The notes: generated by a model not told the origin, from the letters alone. A DNA stretch of 30,833 nt from Candidatus Moranbacteria bacterium RIFCSPLOWO2_12_FULL_48_12 (GCA_001784735.1 MFSB01000008.1:40810-71642); one strand, 5' to 3'; numbered from the stretch's first letter, positions 12,179 to 19,654 are shown. A program made the numbers and translations.

Positions 12179-14188
12179 ATGGAAGCCCAGAAACTCTATC
12201 ATGTCGAAATCGCCCCTCTGGTTATCCTGCCGCTCGCTCGGTCGCCTTTTTTCAGCTACCTTTCTTCCGAGTCGATCAATCGGGGATCATTGGTTGCGAT
12301 ACCTTTTGGCAAACGTGCCATAGAAGGGGTCGTTTTCGACTGCGCTCCCCTGCCAGGGCTGGCTCGCCTTGATGAGTCGGCGAGGCAGGCACCGGTATGG
12401 ATGAAGTGGGTTTCCAAAGTCATTGAAAAACAATTTCTCACGGCCGAGCAGTTAGAGTTGGCACAGTACGTGAGCGAAGAATATTTTACGCCGCTCGGTA
12501 AAACGCTCAAGCATTTTCTTCCCAAGCGCACCAAGGCAAGGAAGAGAAAAAAAGATATCACCAGTAAGCTGGAAACACTGCGATTGAACAAAGATGAATC
12601 GCATATTATCAAAGCCTTCACCACGCTTAAAGAAAATGCTATCGGGTATGTCGATACATCCCAACTCGAAGACCGACGGAGGCTCTTCGTACAGCTGGCG
12701 AAAAAAATCACCGCCCAGCGCAAGCAAGCTCTTTTTTTGATTCCGGAGATTACTCTCCTTCCGGAATGTGAGGCAACTTTTTTGAAATATTTTCCTTCGA
12801 AAAAAATCGCGGTACTGCATAGCAAGCTAGCCGACGGCCCGTATTTCGAAATGTGGGAAAAGATCCGTAGAGGTGAAGCCGCAGTCATCCTGGCTACCCG
12901 CCAGGGGCTTTTCGCGCCTTTTCGGCGCCTGGGTCTCGTGGTACTGCTCGAAGAACAAGACGAGAGTTACAAGCAATGGGATATGAGTCCGCGCTACGAT
13001 TCTAAGCGAGTAGCAGAGAGCCTGGCGGCTCTGCATCACGCGAAACTGCTTTTCGTTTCGGAAACGCCGAGCATCGAAAGCCTCTATCGGATCAAACAGA
13101 AAAAATATGTCTCTCTGACGCCGCTGATAAAAACTCCTCCGCTCGCCAAGGCGCTTGAAATCGTCAATCTGCGCTTGGAGCGTTTCAGAAAGAACTATTC
13201 CCCTCTCTCGCAAACGTTGATTGATGCTTTGCGGGACACATTGTCGAGAGGCGAGCGGGCGCTTCTCTATATCCATCGCCAGGGAATGAGCGCTTTTTCC
13301 GTCTGTGAAAATTGCAAAAATATTTTTCGCTGTCCCGAATCCTTGCATGTTCTCATCAATAACAAAGATGGCACTTTTCGCTGCGGCGCCTGCGGCTACA
13401 AGACGGGCTCTTTTCCCAGCTGTCCCTCCTGCGGTCATCTGGCTTTCCGGTCTGTCGGATTCGGCACGGAGCGCGTCGAACATGAGGTCAGGAAGCTCTT
13501 TCCTCTGGCTCGCGTCTTCCGGGCTGACAGAACCACCATGCAAAGGGCGAGCAGTGCAGAAGATCTATATGCCAGAGCATCGGAAGGAGAAATCGACATC
13601 CTGATCGGAACCCAGATGGTACTCAAGGCAGACAGCTTGCCGAAACTGGCTCTGGTTGGTATGATTGACGCAGATAGCCTTCTTTCTTTTCCGAATTTTC
13701 GGGCTGACGAAAAGCTTTTTCAGGTTCTCACGAGATTCACAGATCGGTTGGCTGTTACGCGAGAAAAAAATCGGGCTGGATATTTGATCATCCAGACATT
13801 CCATCCGGAAAGCACTTTTTTCCAGAGGATGGCCGCTCTCGATAGCAAAGCTTTTTCGGAGAAGCTTCTTTCCGAGCGGGAAGACCTCTTTTACCCTCCC
13901 TTCTCCCGGCTGATCTCGATTACCTGTCAGGGGAAAACGGAGGAAGAAACCAAGGCGGCCGCCGAAGGAATGGAAGCGTCTCTTCGGGAGATTTTTCCCA
14001 AAAAAGACTCGCGTTACCGCGTCAGTATTTCCCAATCAGCTGAAAAAACGATTTCCAAAAAATTCTTCGAAAGCTCGCTTATCATCCGCATTCCGGCCGG
14101 AGAGCCTTTCACAAAAGAGATCCGAGCCTTTCTCCAAAGAGCGAGCGCTTCCTCTGTCATCGACATTGATCCGCTTTCGTTTTTCTAA
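12179..14188 (+). CDS. priA: PriA-like primosomal protein lacking helicase ATPase motifs
   Basis: 669 residues. PriA recognises forked DNA and reloads the replisome. The N-terminal 3'-end-binding domain is normal (LPLARSPFFSYL ... GSLVAIPFGKRAIEGVVFD), as is the winged-helix stretch (LTAEQLELAQYVSEEYFTPL). The helicase core is degenerate. Where Walker A (GVTGSGKTEVY) should be, it reads GYVDTSQLEDRRRLF; DEEHDxSYKQ is LEEQDESYKQ; KGHDFP is KADSLP; the final QVAGRAGR is RFTDRLAVT. Seven of the eight zinc Cys remain (CENC, C of RCPES, CGAC, CPSC); the fourth is Ser. Actinobacterial PriA is a known case of motif loss, thought to keep only a structural role. Residues 62-71 (ARLDESARQA) come from a repeat. 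priA-def-fmt are closely spaced and probably one operon. Confidence 0.9.
   Translation: MEAQKLYHVEIAPLVILPLARSPFFSYLSSESINRGSLVAIPFGKRAIEGVVFDCAPLPGLARLDESARQAPVWMKWVSKVIEKQFLTAEQLELAQYVSEEYFTPLGKTLKHFLPKRTKARKRKKDITSKLETLRLNKDESHIIKAFTTLKENAIGYVDTSQLEDRRRLFVQLAKKITAQRKQALFLIPEITLLPECEATFLKYFPSKKIAVLHSKLADGPYFEMWEKIRRGEAAVILATRQGLFAPFRRLGLVVLLEEQDESYKQWDMSPRYDSKRVAESLAALHHAKLLFVSETPSIESLYRIKQKKYVSLTPLIKTPPLAKALEIVNLRLERFRKNYSPLSQTLIDALRDTLSRGERALLYIHRQGMSAFSVCENCKNIFRCPESLHVLINNKDGTFRCGACGYKTGSFPSCPSCGHLAFRSVGFGTERVEHEVRKLFPLARVFRADRTTMQRASSAEDLYARASEGEIDILIGTQMVLKADSLPKLALVGMIDADSLLSFPNFRADEKLFQVLTRFTDRLAVTREKNRAGYLIIQTFHPESTFFQRMAALDSKAFSEKLLSEREDLFYPPFSRLISITCQGKTEEETKAAAEGMEASLREIFPKKDSRYRVSISQSAEKTISKKFFESSLIIRIPAGEPFTKEIRAFLQRASASSVIDIDPLSFF
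12365..12390. repeat. 26-base repeat inside priA (identical copy in the TagA-like gene)
   Basis: CTCGCC (12363-12368) and GGCGAG (12379-12384) can pair, with outer CCTGC/GCAGG extending the hairpin. It is read as plus-strand codons for ARLDESARQA, between the N-terminal beta domain and the winged helix. Confidence 0.9.
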
Positions 14189-14202
14189 AATCTACACTCG
14201 TT

Positions 14203-14679
14203 ATGCTGAAACTTGTTACCGGTGTAACCACCAAAATATTGCTCAAAAAAACCGAACATGTGAAGGATCCTTTGACGAAAGAGATCCAGGCGCTCTTACC
14301 GGAAATGGTAGAAACGATGCATAGGGAAAAAGGCATCGGTCTGGCCGCGCCGCAAATCGGCCAGTCGCTCCGCCTGGCGATCGCCGAAGCGGATGGAAAG
14401 GTGGTCTTTCTCATCAATCCTGACATAACCTCTTTTTCGCAGGAAAAAATAGTTTTTGGAGAAGGATGTCTCAGTCTGCCGGGAGAGTTTTTTCCGATTA
14501 CCCGATCTGCCGAGGTTACAGTCCGTTATCAGGATGAAAGGGGTTTGCCAAAAAAAATGCGTGCGAAAGGACTCTTGGCCATCATCATCCAGCATGAAGT
14601 AGACCATCTGGACGGCATCCTCATCGTGAACCGTTACAAGAAACAGCAGAAAAGAGTCAATTCCTCAAAACCTCTATAA
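14203..14679 (+). CDS. def: Peptide deformylase
   Basis: 158 residues, normal length. It removes the N-formyl group from nascent proteins. All three motifs are present: GIGLAAPQIG (motif 1), EGCLSLPG (motif 2, metal Cys) and QHEVDHLDG (motif 3, H-E-x-x-H with catalytic Glu). The C-terminus ends soon after the last helix, as in type 1B/2-like short forms. It starts 14 nt after priA without an SD and ends 2 nt before fmt, the classic def-fmt pair in which one enzyme undoes the work of the other after initiation. Confidence 0.97.
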   Translation: MLKLVTGVTTKILLKKTEHVKDPLTKEIQALLPEMVETMHREKGIGLAAPQIGQSLRLAIAEADGKVVFLINPDITSFSQEKIVFGEGCLSLPGEFFPITRSAEVTVRYQDERGLPKKMRAKGLLAIIIQHEVDHLDGILIVNRYKKQQKRVNSSKPL

Positions 14680-14681
14680 AT

Positions 14682-15731
14682 ATGGCCTGGTTCGATCTGA
14701 AGCGCCTTGTTCCAGAGAACAAGCTTCAAGAGCAAAAAACTGAATCTCCGAAAAAGAAGAAGAAGATTTCTTGGTTCGGTGCGCCGAAAATTCGGATACT
14801 TTTTATGGGAACGCCGGAATTTGCTGCGGTTATCCTTTCCGGGTTGGTGGAAAAGAAATACCATATCGTGGGTATCATAACCAGGAAAGACAAGCCAGTC
14901 GGCCGCAAACAAGAAGTGGCGGAGAGCGCTGTCAAAAAGAAAGCGCTGAAATATCATCTTCCCATCGAACAGCCGGAAAAGCTTGATCGGGAGGCGATAG
15001 AAAAAATAAAAAGCTTGAAACCGGATCTCATTATCGTGGCGGCGTACGGGCGTATCCTTCCCAAAGAGATATTGGCTATTCCCGGTTTCGGATGCATCAA
15101 CGTGCATGCCTCGCTTCTCCCCAAATGGCGCGGAGCCTCGCCTATCCAGAATGCGCTTCTCTCCGGCGCGACTGAGACGGGCGTGACGCTGATGCTCATG
15201 GACGAAGGCATGGACACGGGAAATATCGTGGCACAGAAAAAAATCGCCATCGCCCCAAAAGATACGGCAGAATCACTGGGTATCCGTTCGGCCGAAGAAA
15301 GCCGCGATTTTCTTCTGGAGACATTGCCGCTGTGGATAGAGCGCGCTATTACGCCTCTACCGCAGGATAATGCCCAAGCTACTCTCTGCCAGCTTATCGA
15401 GCGTGAGGATGGCCATATACTCTGGACTGATGAGGCAGAGACCATCTATAATCGCTTTCGGGCACTCCATCCCTGGCCGGGCATATTCACTTTTTGGAAA
15501 AAGGACAATGAGCTTCTGCGCCTGAAATTGCTTTTTGTCTCTTTTCAGAAGCAATCGCCGCAGGTAGCGCATCCTGTCGGCCAGGTATTCGAAGTAGGAG
15601 AAAAAGTTGGCGTGCAGACAGGCGAAGGCGTGATTTTCCTGGAAGCAGTCCAATTGGAAGGGAAAACGGATATGCCCATCGCCGAATTTCTGCTCGGCAA
15701 CAAAGAAATCATCGGAAGTTTTCTGCAGTGA
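14682..15731 (+). CDS. fmt: Methionyl-tRNA formyltransferase, with N-terminal extension
   Basis: 349 residues. It formylates initiator Met-tRNA using 10-formyl-THF. The core begins at IRILFMGTPEFAAVIL (about residue 38). The catalytic set is there: N and H in GCINVHASLLPKWRGASPIQ and the Asp of LMLMDEGMDTGN. The C-terminal OB-like domain (HPWPGIFTFW ...) follows. The first 37 residues (lysine-rich, PKKKKKISWFG) are an extra, non-conserved extension; no other suitable start exists before the core, and ATG 14682 lies only 2 nt after the def stop, so the extension seems real. Its TGA ends at 15731, one base before the terminal repeat of the 15732-15987 element. Confidence 0.95.
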   Translation: MAWFDLKRLVPENKLQEQKTESPKKKKKISWFGAPKIRILFMGTPEFAAVILSGLVEKKYHIVGIITRKDKPVGRKQEVAESAVKKKALKYHLPIEQPEKLDREAIEKIKSLKPDLIIVAAYGRILPKEILAIPGFGCINVHASLLPKWRGASPIQNALLSGATETGVTLMLMDEGMDTGNIVAQKKIAIAPKDTAESLGIRSAEESRDFLLETLPLWIERAITPLPQDNAQATLCQLIEREDGHILWTDEAETIYNRFRALHPWPGIFTFWKKDNELLRLKLLFVSFQKQSPQVAHPVGQVFEVGEKVGVQTGEGVIFLEAVQLEGKTDMPIAEFLLGNKEIIGSFLQ

Positions 15732-15987
15732 ACCCCGTTAGAGAACTCACACTAGACATTGGCAGAACTTATTCCTCTATAGGAAAATACACTCTTTACG
15801 AACTGGCATTGGATAAGTCTGATGTCATTCCCGTCCTCCGGTCGGCGGATAAACGTCCGGCGGGAATCCAGGCTCTCCCGAGATATTTTTTCTGGATCCC
15901 GCATCAAGTGCGGGATGACACGGAAGAGAGTCTGTTGTTGGCTTATAAAAGCGCTTAGTAAGGACACGTGGTATTCTCTAACGGGGT
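15732..15987. repeat. 256-bp element with 14-bp terminal inverted repeats (MITE-like)
   Basis: ACCCCGTTAGAGAA (15732-15745) and TTCTCTAACGGGGT (15974-15987) are perfect inverted copies. They enclose internal palindromes: GTCATTCCCG ... CGGGAATCCAGG and a CTGGATCCCGC ... GCGGGATGACA arm (about 15826-15921). The latter arms are of the 'TGTCATTCCCGC / GCGGGAATGACA' kind common as dispersed repeats in many bacterial genomes. The element fills the whole space from the fmt stop to 5 nt before the next ATG and carries no credible gene. Confidence 0.7.
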
Positions 15988-15992
15988 AAACA

Positions 15993-16823
15993 ATGCAGCA
16001 TATGCCAGCTTCATATTCGGACAATCGGCGTGACAAGCGGACACTCCTTATTGGCGGTCTCTTGATCATAGCGGTGGGCGTTTATTTCATCAGCAAAAGT
16101 ATTTTCTTTGAAGATGCCGATGCGATCCCGGCTTCCGTATCGACCGATACTTCTCGGGAAGCAGAGGTCTCTTTGATAGCTCCGGATGTTCTTTTGAAAA
16201 AAATCCAAAATGGAGACTCGGTAGCGCTCGTCGACGTACGCTCTCAAGAGGCCTATACCCTGGAGCATATCGCGCACGCGCTCTCTTTGCCGATAGGCTC
16301 TCTCCAAAACTTTTCTCCGGCCAAAGATGAGATGACGGTGATTATTTTTTCTGAAAACGATCCGGAAGTGTTCACAGCGGCCAAAAATATCATGAGCGAG
16401 AAATCCTTCGCCTATTATTTCCTCAAAGGCGGATTCGAGGCTTGGAAAAGCATGAGTGCGCCTACTGTCTCGATCGGCGATCCGGATTCTTTCGTGGATC
16501 AGTCGAAAATAACCTACCTTTCGGCAGAAGAGTTCAAAAAACTTTTGGCTCAAAATACTCCCGCTCTCTTCATCCTTGACGTACAGGCAGAAGACAATTT
16601 CAAGAAAAGACACCTGGTAGGATCTGCCAACATCCCTCTTGATCAGTTGGAAAAACGCATCGGTGAAGTTCCTGCCGGAAGACATATTGTCGTCTATGGC
16701 GAGAATGACCTCGCCTCCTTCCAGGGCGGTGTCCGTCTTTCCGATCTGGGAATCTATTCCGCGCGTACCCTGACCGGCGGAAAATACCTTTCTCCATTGT
16801 CAGGACTGCCGCTTGAGCCGTAG
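15993..16823 (+). CDS. Membrane-anchored double rhodanese-like protein, both active-site Cys lost
   Basis: 276 residues. One membrane helix near the N-terminus (TLLIGGLLIIAVGVYFIS) would place the rest outside the membrane. Two rhodanese-like domains follow: about 60-150 (LVDVRSQEAYTLEHIAHALS) and about 170-270 (ILDVQAEDNFKKRHLVGSAN). Where an active rhodanese has Cys after the 'VVY' strand, domain 1 reads IIFSEND and domain 2 reads VVYGEND, so neither can form a persulfide. A binding or scaffolding role is more likely than sulfur transfer. M1 (15993) and M4 (16002) are both possible starts; no SD. Transcription from priA may continue through the MITE-like element. Confidence 0.8.
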   Translation: MQHMPASYSDNRRDKRTLLIGGLLIIAVGVYFISKSIFFEDADAIPASVSTDTSREAEVSLIAPDVLLKKIQNGDSVALVDVRSQEAYTLEHIAHALSLPIGSLQNFSPAKDEMTVIIFSENDPEVFTAAKNIMSEKSFAYYFLKGGFEAWKSMSAPTVSIGDPDSFVDQSKITYLSAEEFKKLLAQNTPALFILDVQAEDNFKKRHLVGSANIPLDQLEKRIGEVPAGRHIVVYGENDLASFQGGVRLSDLGIYSARTLTGGKYLSPLSGLPLEP

Positions 16824-16854
16824 AAATTCATTTTATGACCTACGCGTCTAGTTT

Positions 16855-16950
16855 CTTTTCCTCCTCCCCTTTCTAAGGGGAGGATTGAGGAGGGGTTTGA
16901 GAGTTTTATTCTAACCTCCCCCTGCCCCTCCTTGGAAAGGAGGGGTGGAA
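16855..16950. repeat. Palindromic repeat family 'CCTCCCC', intergenic copy
   Basis: 41 bases (16858-16898), with core CCCCTTTCTAAGGGG, are identical to 24114-24154, and CCTTGGAAAGGAG (16930-16942) recurs at 24198-24210. Inner hairpins are CCCCTTTCTAAGGGG and CCCCTCCTTGGAAAGGAGGGG, and the whole folds as a long inverted structure. It lies between the rhodanese stop and the terminator. Confidence 0.9.
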
Positions 16951-16982
16951 GAACTTTAATTTACGTAAGTTCTATACAAAAC

Positions 16983-17029
16983 AAAAAAGAAAAGACGCCA
17001 GAGTAATTTCGGCGTTTTTTCTTTTTTCT
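16983..17029. terminator. Bidirectional terminator between the rhodanese gene and groES
   Basis: GACGCC (16994-16999) pairs with GGCGTT (17011-17016). Ts follow on the plus strand (TTTTTTCTTTTTT), and on the minus strand TTTTCTTTTTT follows, so it can serve both converging genes. Confidence 0.8.
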
Positions 17030-17038
17030 TGCTGTTGT

Positions 17039-17314
17039 TTACCCTATCACCGCTAAGATGTCCTTATAGCTGGTAATAAGATATTCTTCGCCATCGATTT
17101 TGACTTCTTCGCCTCCGTAACGCCGGAAAATGACTTTCTGGCCTTTCTTGACTTTGATCTTGTCGCTTTCCCCTGCTGCCATCACTGTTCCGAGCTGAGA
17201 GCGTTCTTGGCTCGCGGTATCAGGCAGATAGATGCCCGCGGCCGTTTTCTGTTCCGGCTTTTCCGGGTGAACAAGCACATTCTCGCCGAGCGGCTTGACA
17301 TGCGTTTTTTTCAT
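17039..17314 (-). CDS. groES: Co-chaperonin GroES (Cpn10)
   Basis: 91 residues, usual size. It caps GroEL. VKPLGENVLVHPEKPEQKTAAGIYLPDTASQERSQLGTVMAAG matches the Cpn10 start and mobile loop (IYLPDTA), and GQKVIFRRYGGEEVKIDGEEYLI-x6-ILAVI is the normal end. ATG 17314 is chosen over the in-frame ATG at 17377, which overlaps the promoter. groEL is not next to it: the downstream neighbour converges, so groES stands alone here. A promoter (17377-17349) precedes it, with a CIRCE-like half-site further upstream. Confidence 0.95.
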   Translation of the reverse strand: MKKTHVKPLGENVLVHPEKPEQKTAAGIYLPDTASQERSQLGTVMAAGESDKIKVKKGQKVIFRRYGGEEVKIDGEEYLITSYKDILAVIG

Positions 17315-17348
17315 GGCATTTCTTATTAACTGATTACTGGCATGTTCT

Positions 17349-17377
17349 ATTATAGGAAGTTTTCTGCCTAAAGGCAA
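17349..17377 (-). promoter_or_regulatory. Sigma70-type promoter of groES
   Basis: On the minus strand TTGCCT (17377-17372), 17-nt spacer, TATAAT (17354-17349). The leader is about 30 nt, without a clear SD. Confidence 0.75.
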
Positions 17378-17386
17378 ACCACGTCA

Positions 17387-17402
17387 TCCGCCAGCTGGCG
17401 GA
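17387..17402. repeat. Perfect 16-bp palindrome upstream of groES
   Basis: TCCGCCAGCTGGCGGA reads the same on both strands. It directly abuts the CIRCE-like half-site at 17403. Confidence 0.75.
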
Positions 17403-17411
17403 GAGTGCTAA
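17403..17411. promoter_or_regulatory. CIRCE-like half-site (GAGTGCTAA)
   Basis: The HrcA operator is TTAGCACTC-N9-GAGTGCTAA. Only one arm is present (minus: TTAGCACTC); the position of the second arm is taken by the 16-bp palindrome. A single 9-base match may be chance, but it lies upstream of a groES gene. Confidence 0.35.
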
Positions 17412-17425
17412 ATCATGATTCTCGA

Positions 17426-17466
17426 CCCGCCCGCATCCCGCCAAGGCGGGAAGCGTTTCGGGCAGG
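17426..17466. repeat. GC palindromic repeat between groES and the CtpA gene (family shared with gltX)
   Basis: CCCGCCCG ... CGGGCAGG outer arms and ATCCCGCC-AA-GGCGGGA inner hairpin. The ends CCCGCCC and CGGGCAGG match the 36-bp insert in gltX read on its minus strand. Confidence 0.65.
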
Positions 17467-17470
17467 TTCG

Positions 17471-18793
17471 TCATTCCTCATTCTTTTCTTTAAGAATTTC
17501 CAGCGCTTTATCCAATTGCGGGTCGCGCTTGTTGTCGATATCATCCCGTGTCATATTCACCTCGATGTCCGGAGCGATACCGACGGTATTGATCTGGTGG
17601 CCGGCAGGCGTGAGCCAGCGCGCCACGGTGATCTTGACAGCAGTGTCCTTGCTTACGGAAATGAGTTCTTGCACCGATCCTTTGCCGAAGGATTTCTTGC
17701 CGATGAGCGTCACGTTATCGCGATTGTCTCTCAGGGCGCCGGCCAGAATTTCCGATGCGCTCGCGCTTCCCTCATTGATGAGGACGACGGTCGGAATCCG
17801 GCCGAGCACATCGCCGCCCAGGGATTTGATTTCTTTGCGTTCTCCGGCTCCATTCTCTTCCATCACGACCACTGTGCCGGAAGGGATCATGGTGCTTGCG
17901 AGGTCGACAGCCGTTTCCAGAAATCCTCCGGGATTATTGCGCATATCGATGATAAGACCCTTGGCTTTCTTGTCGATGGTTTGTCTCACCGCTCCCTGAA
18001 ACTCCTTCTCTGTATCATCGCCGAAGCGGCTGATACGGATATAAGCGATCGCGTTTTCCTTCATCTCGAAACGGACGCTTTTTACCAAGATGACATCGCG
18101 CTTGATGACGATATCGCGGGACTCCTCATCGCCATTGCGGAAAATCGTCAGTCTTACCTCGCTTCCTTCGGTTCCGCGAATCTTGCTGACCGCTTCATCA
18201 AGCGACATAGTGGCAGTCGGTTGGCCGTCGATCTTGATGATTTTATCTCCCGCCAGGAGTCCCGCTTTCTCGGCCGGCGTTCCTTCCAGCGGAGCGATGA
18301 CCGTCAGCATCTCGTTCTTCATACCCATTTCAGCCCCGATACCTTCGAATGTTCCCGAAATATCCTCATGGAATGCGGCATTTTCTTTCGGATCGAAAAA
18401 CGTGGTGTAAGGATCGCCGGTAGCGGCCAGCATCCCTTTAATGGCTCCGTAAAACAGCGCGTGGGCATCAAGCTTCTGGTTGTCGACGTATTTATCCTTA
18501 AGCAGACCCCAAACCTTCCAGAAGAGCGAGAAGTCGACGGTTTTATCCTGGCTTGTCTTGTTGAGGATGATCGCTTCGTTCGGCGGGAGTATATTTTCTA
18601 CCCCGGTGCCGCTTGCAGGAGAGGATTGCTTCCCCTGTTCATACCCTGACCAGAATGCCGCACCGATCAAAAAAAGTATCAAAAAAAACACGAAAGCTCT
18701 TTTGAAAAGCCTGCAGCCGCGCTCATACTCGTTGATACGCGCTGTTACATTTTCGTTCTGTGGTGCAGGCGGTGTGGGTGGTAAATTTTCCAT
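17471..18793 (-). CDS. ctpA: Carboxyl-terminal processing protease (S41, PDZ)
   Basis: 440 residues. One N-terminal membrane helix (AFVFFLILFLIGAAFWSGY, about 33-51) anchors it with the protease outside. Then come an N-terminal helical domain (about 85-125), a PDZ domain (about 140-225, with GIGAEMG and the GLLAGDKIIKIDG loop) and the S41 core. The catalytic Ser is in NEGSASASEILAGAL (about residue 340), and Lys is in SFGKGSVQ (about 369). It ends with a typical IAPDIEV segment. It trims C-termini or degrades envelope proteins and may act on murein hydrolases such as the M23 protein. The ATG lies 1 nt after the stop of the GT2 gene, so it is probably translated from that transcript. Confidence 0.93.
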   Translation of the reverse strand: MENLPPTPPAPQNENVTARINEYERGCRLFKRAFVFFLILFLIGAAFWSGYEQGKQSSPASGTGVENILPPNEAIILNKTSQDKTVDFSLFWKVWGLLKDKYVDNQKLDAHALFYGAIKGMLAATGDPYTTFFDPKENAAFHEDISGTFEGIGAEMGMKNEMLTVIAPLEGTPAEKAGLLAGDKIIKIDGQPTATMSLDEAVSKIRGTEGSEVRLTIFRNGDEESRDIVIKRDVILVKSVRFEMKENAIAYIRISRFGDDTEKEFQGAVRQTIDKKAKGLIIDMRNNPGGFLETAVDLASTMIPSGTVVVMEENGAGERKEIKSLGGDVLGRIPTVVLINEGSASASEILAGALRDNRDNVTLIGKKSFGKGSVQELISVSKDTAVKITVARWLTPAGHQINTVGIAPDIEVNMTRDDIDNKRDPQLDKALEILKEKNEE

Positions 18794-18794
18794 A

Positions 18795-19619
18795 TTATTG
18801 TACGACAGGCAATGATTTGTTGCGGTATTTCCAAAAATACCGCAGAGCGCTTCCGATATGATACCAGGTCAGCCGGTTGAAGAGAAGGGAGCCGAAGAAA
18901 CCGCCCTTGGCGCTTCCCTTGGCGTGGTAGTGATAAACAAACGCTTTCGGGTAATAGACCACCTGGTAGCCATTTTCCCAAAAGCGGCGGCACCAGTCGA
19001 CATCTTCCATATACATAAAGAACCGGTCATCCATCCGGCCAACCGCCTTCACAGCCTCCTGAGAAGTAAACATCGCTGATCCGATCACCCAATCCACGCT
19101 TTTCGGTTCTTTGCGGTCATAATCATCCATCATGAACCAGCGCAGATGCTTCTTGGCGAAAGGGAGTTTGGAAAGCCAGGTGCGACGATAGAGAATCGTT
19201 TGCGGCCGGTAGAAGCGATAACAGCTGTGTTGGAGCGTTCCATTGAAATTCAGCTGTTTGGGGGCAAGAATCCCGATGGTCGGATTTTTTTTGAGATAAT
19301 CGAGCATCTGCGGGATGGTCTCTTCCATAAGGATGATATCGCTGTTGATGAGAAAAATAAAAATACCGCGGGCTTCCTTCAAGGAAGTATTGACCAGCGT
19401 CTTGAAACCGACATTATCTCTGAACGGGAAAAAACGTACGTGCGAAAATTCCTCCCGCATGAGCGTTTCCGTGTCCTCCTCCGTTGCGCTATCGGTTACC
19501 AGCACTTCATAATCGATAGGAGAAGTTTCCATATGTTTGAAAATGGACTGCAAACAAAGCCGGAGCAGTTCCGGACTTTTGTATCCATTGATAGCGATGG
19601 TGAGCTCCTTGGTTTCCAT
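18795..19619 (-). CDS. Family 2 glycosyltransferase (rhamnosyltransferase-like)
   Basis: 274 residues. The GT-A fold start LTIAINGYKSPELLRLCLQS, DNVGFKTLVNTSLKEARGIF, and the metal-binding strand FLINSDIIL (N-S-D for D-x-D) are followed by the acceptor part (IGSAMFTSQEAVKAVGRMDDRFFMYMEDVDWCRRFWENGY), typical of WbbL/RfbN-like enzymes adding rhamnose or similar sugars. No membrane helix. It is the fifth gene of the minus-strand surface-glycan run and overlaps the start signal of ctpA; the gap to the LCP gene is 35 nt. No SD. Confidence 0.88.
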   Translation of the reverse strand: METKELTIAINGYKSPELLRLCLQSIFKHMETSPIDYEVLVTDSATEEDTETLMREEFSHVRFFPFRDNVGFKTLVNTSLKEARGIFIFLINSDIILMEETIPQMLDYLKKNPTIGILAPKQLNFNGTLQHSCYRFYRPQTILYRRTWLSKLPFAKKHLRWFMMDDYDRKEPKSVDWVIGSAMFTSQEAVKAVGRMDDRFFMYMEDVDWCRRFWENGYQVVYYPKAFVYHYHAKGSAKGGFFGSLLFNRLTWYHIGSALRYFWKYRNKSLPVVQ

Positions 19620-19654
19620 GTGACTCGCTCTGCAAAATACTTTTAGACAGTTGC

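Noticed and set aside
12827..13543. Minus-strand frame of 238 codons opposite priA
   Set aside because: It mirrors the priA coding sequence and has no recognisable domain or start signal.
12179..14188. Missing PriA motifs explained by a frameshift or assembly error
   Set aside because: The frame is open throughout, flanking residues around every lost motif align with PriA, and the substitutions are spread over several separate motifs.
15728..15958. GTG-started 76-codon frame overlapping the fmt stop
   Set aside because: Almost all of it is translation of the MITE-like element and its GTCATTCCCG palindromes; no SD and no family.
17405..18649. Long plus-strand open frame (414 codons) opposite the CtpA-type gene
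   Set aside because: The minus strand encodes a complete S41 protease with PDZ and catalytic residues; the plus reading has no family resemblance, and its start lies in repeat sequence.
18797..18802. TACAAT three bases before the CtpA start as a leaderless promoter
   Set aside because: Too close for a start site before the ATG, no TGN extension, and the gene is 1 nt behind the GT2 stop, so co-transcription explains it better.
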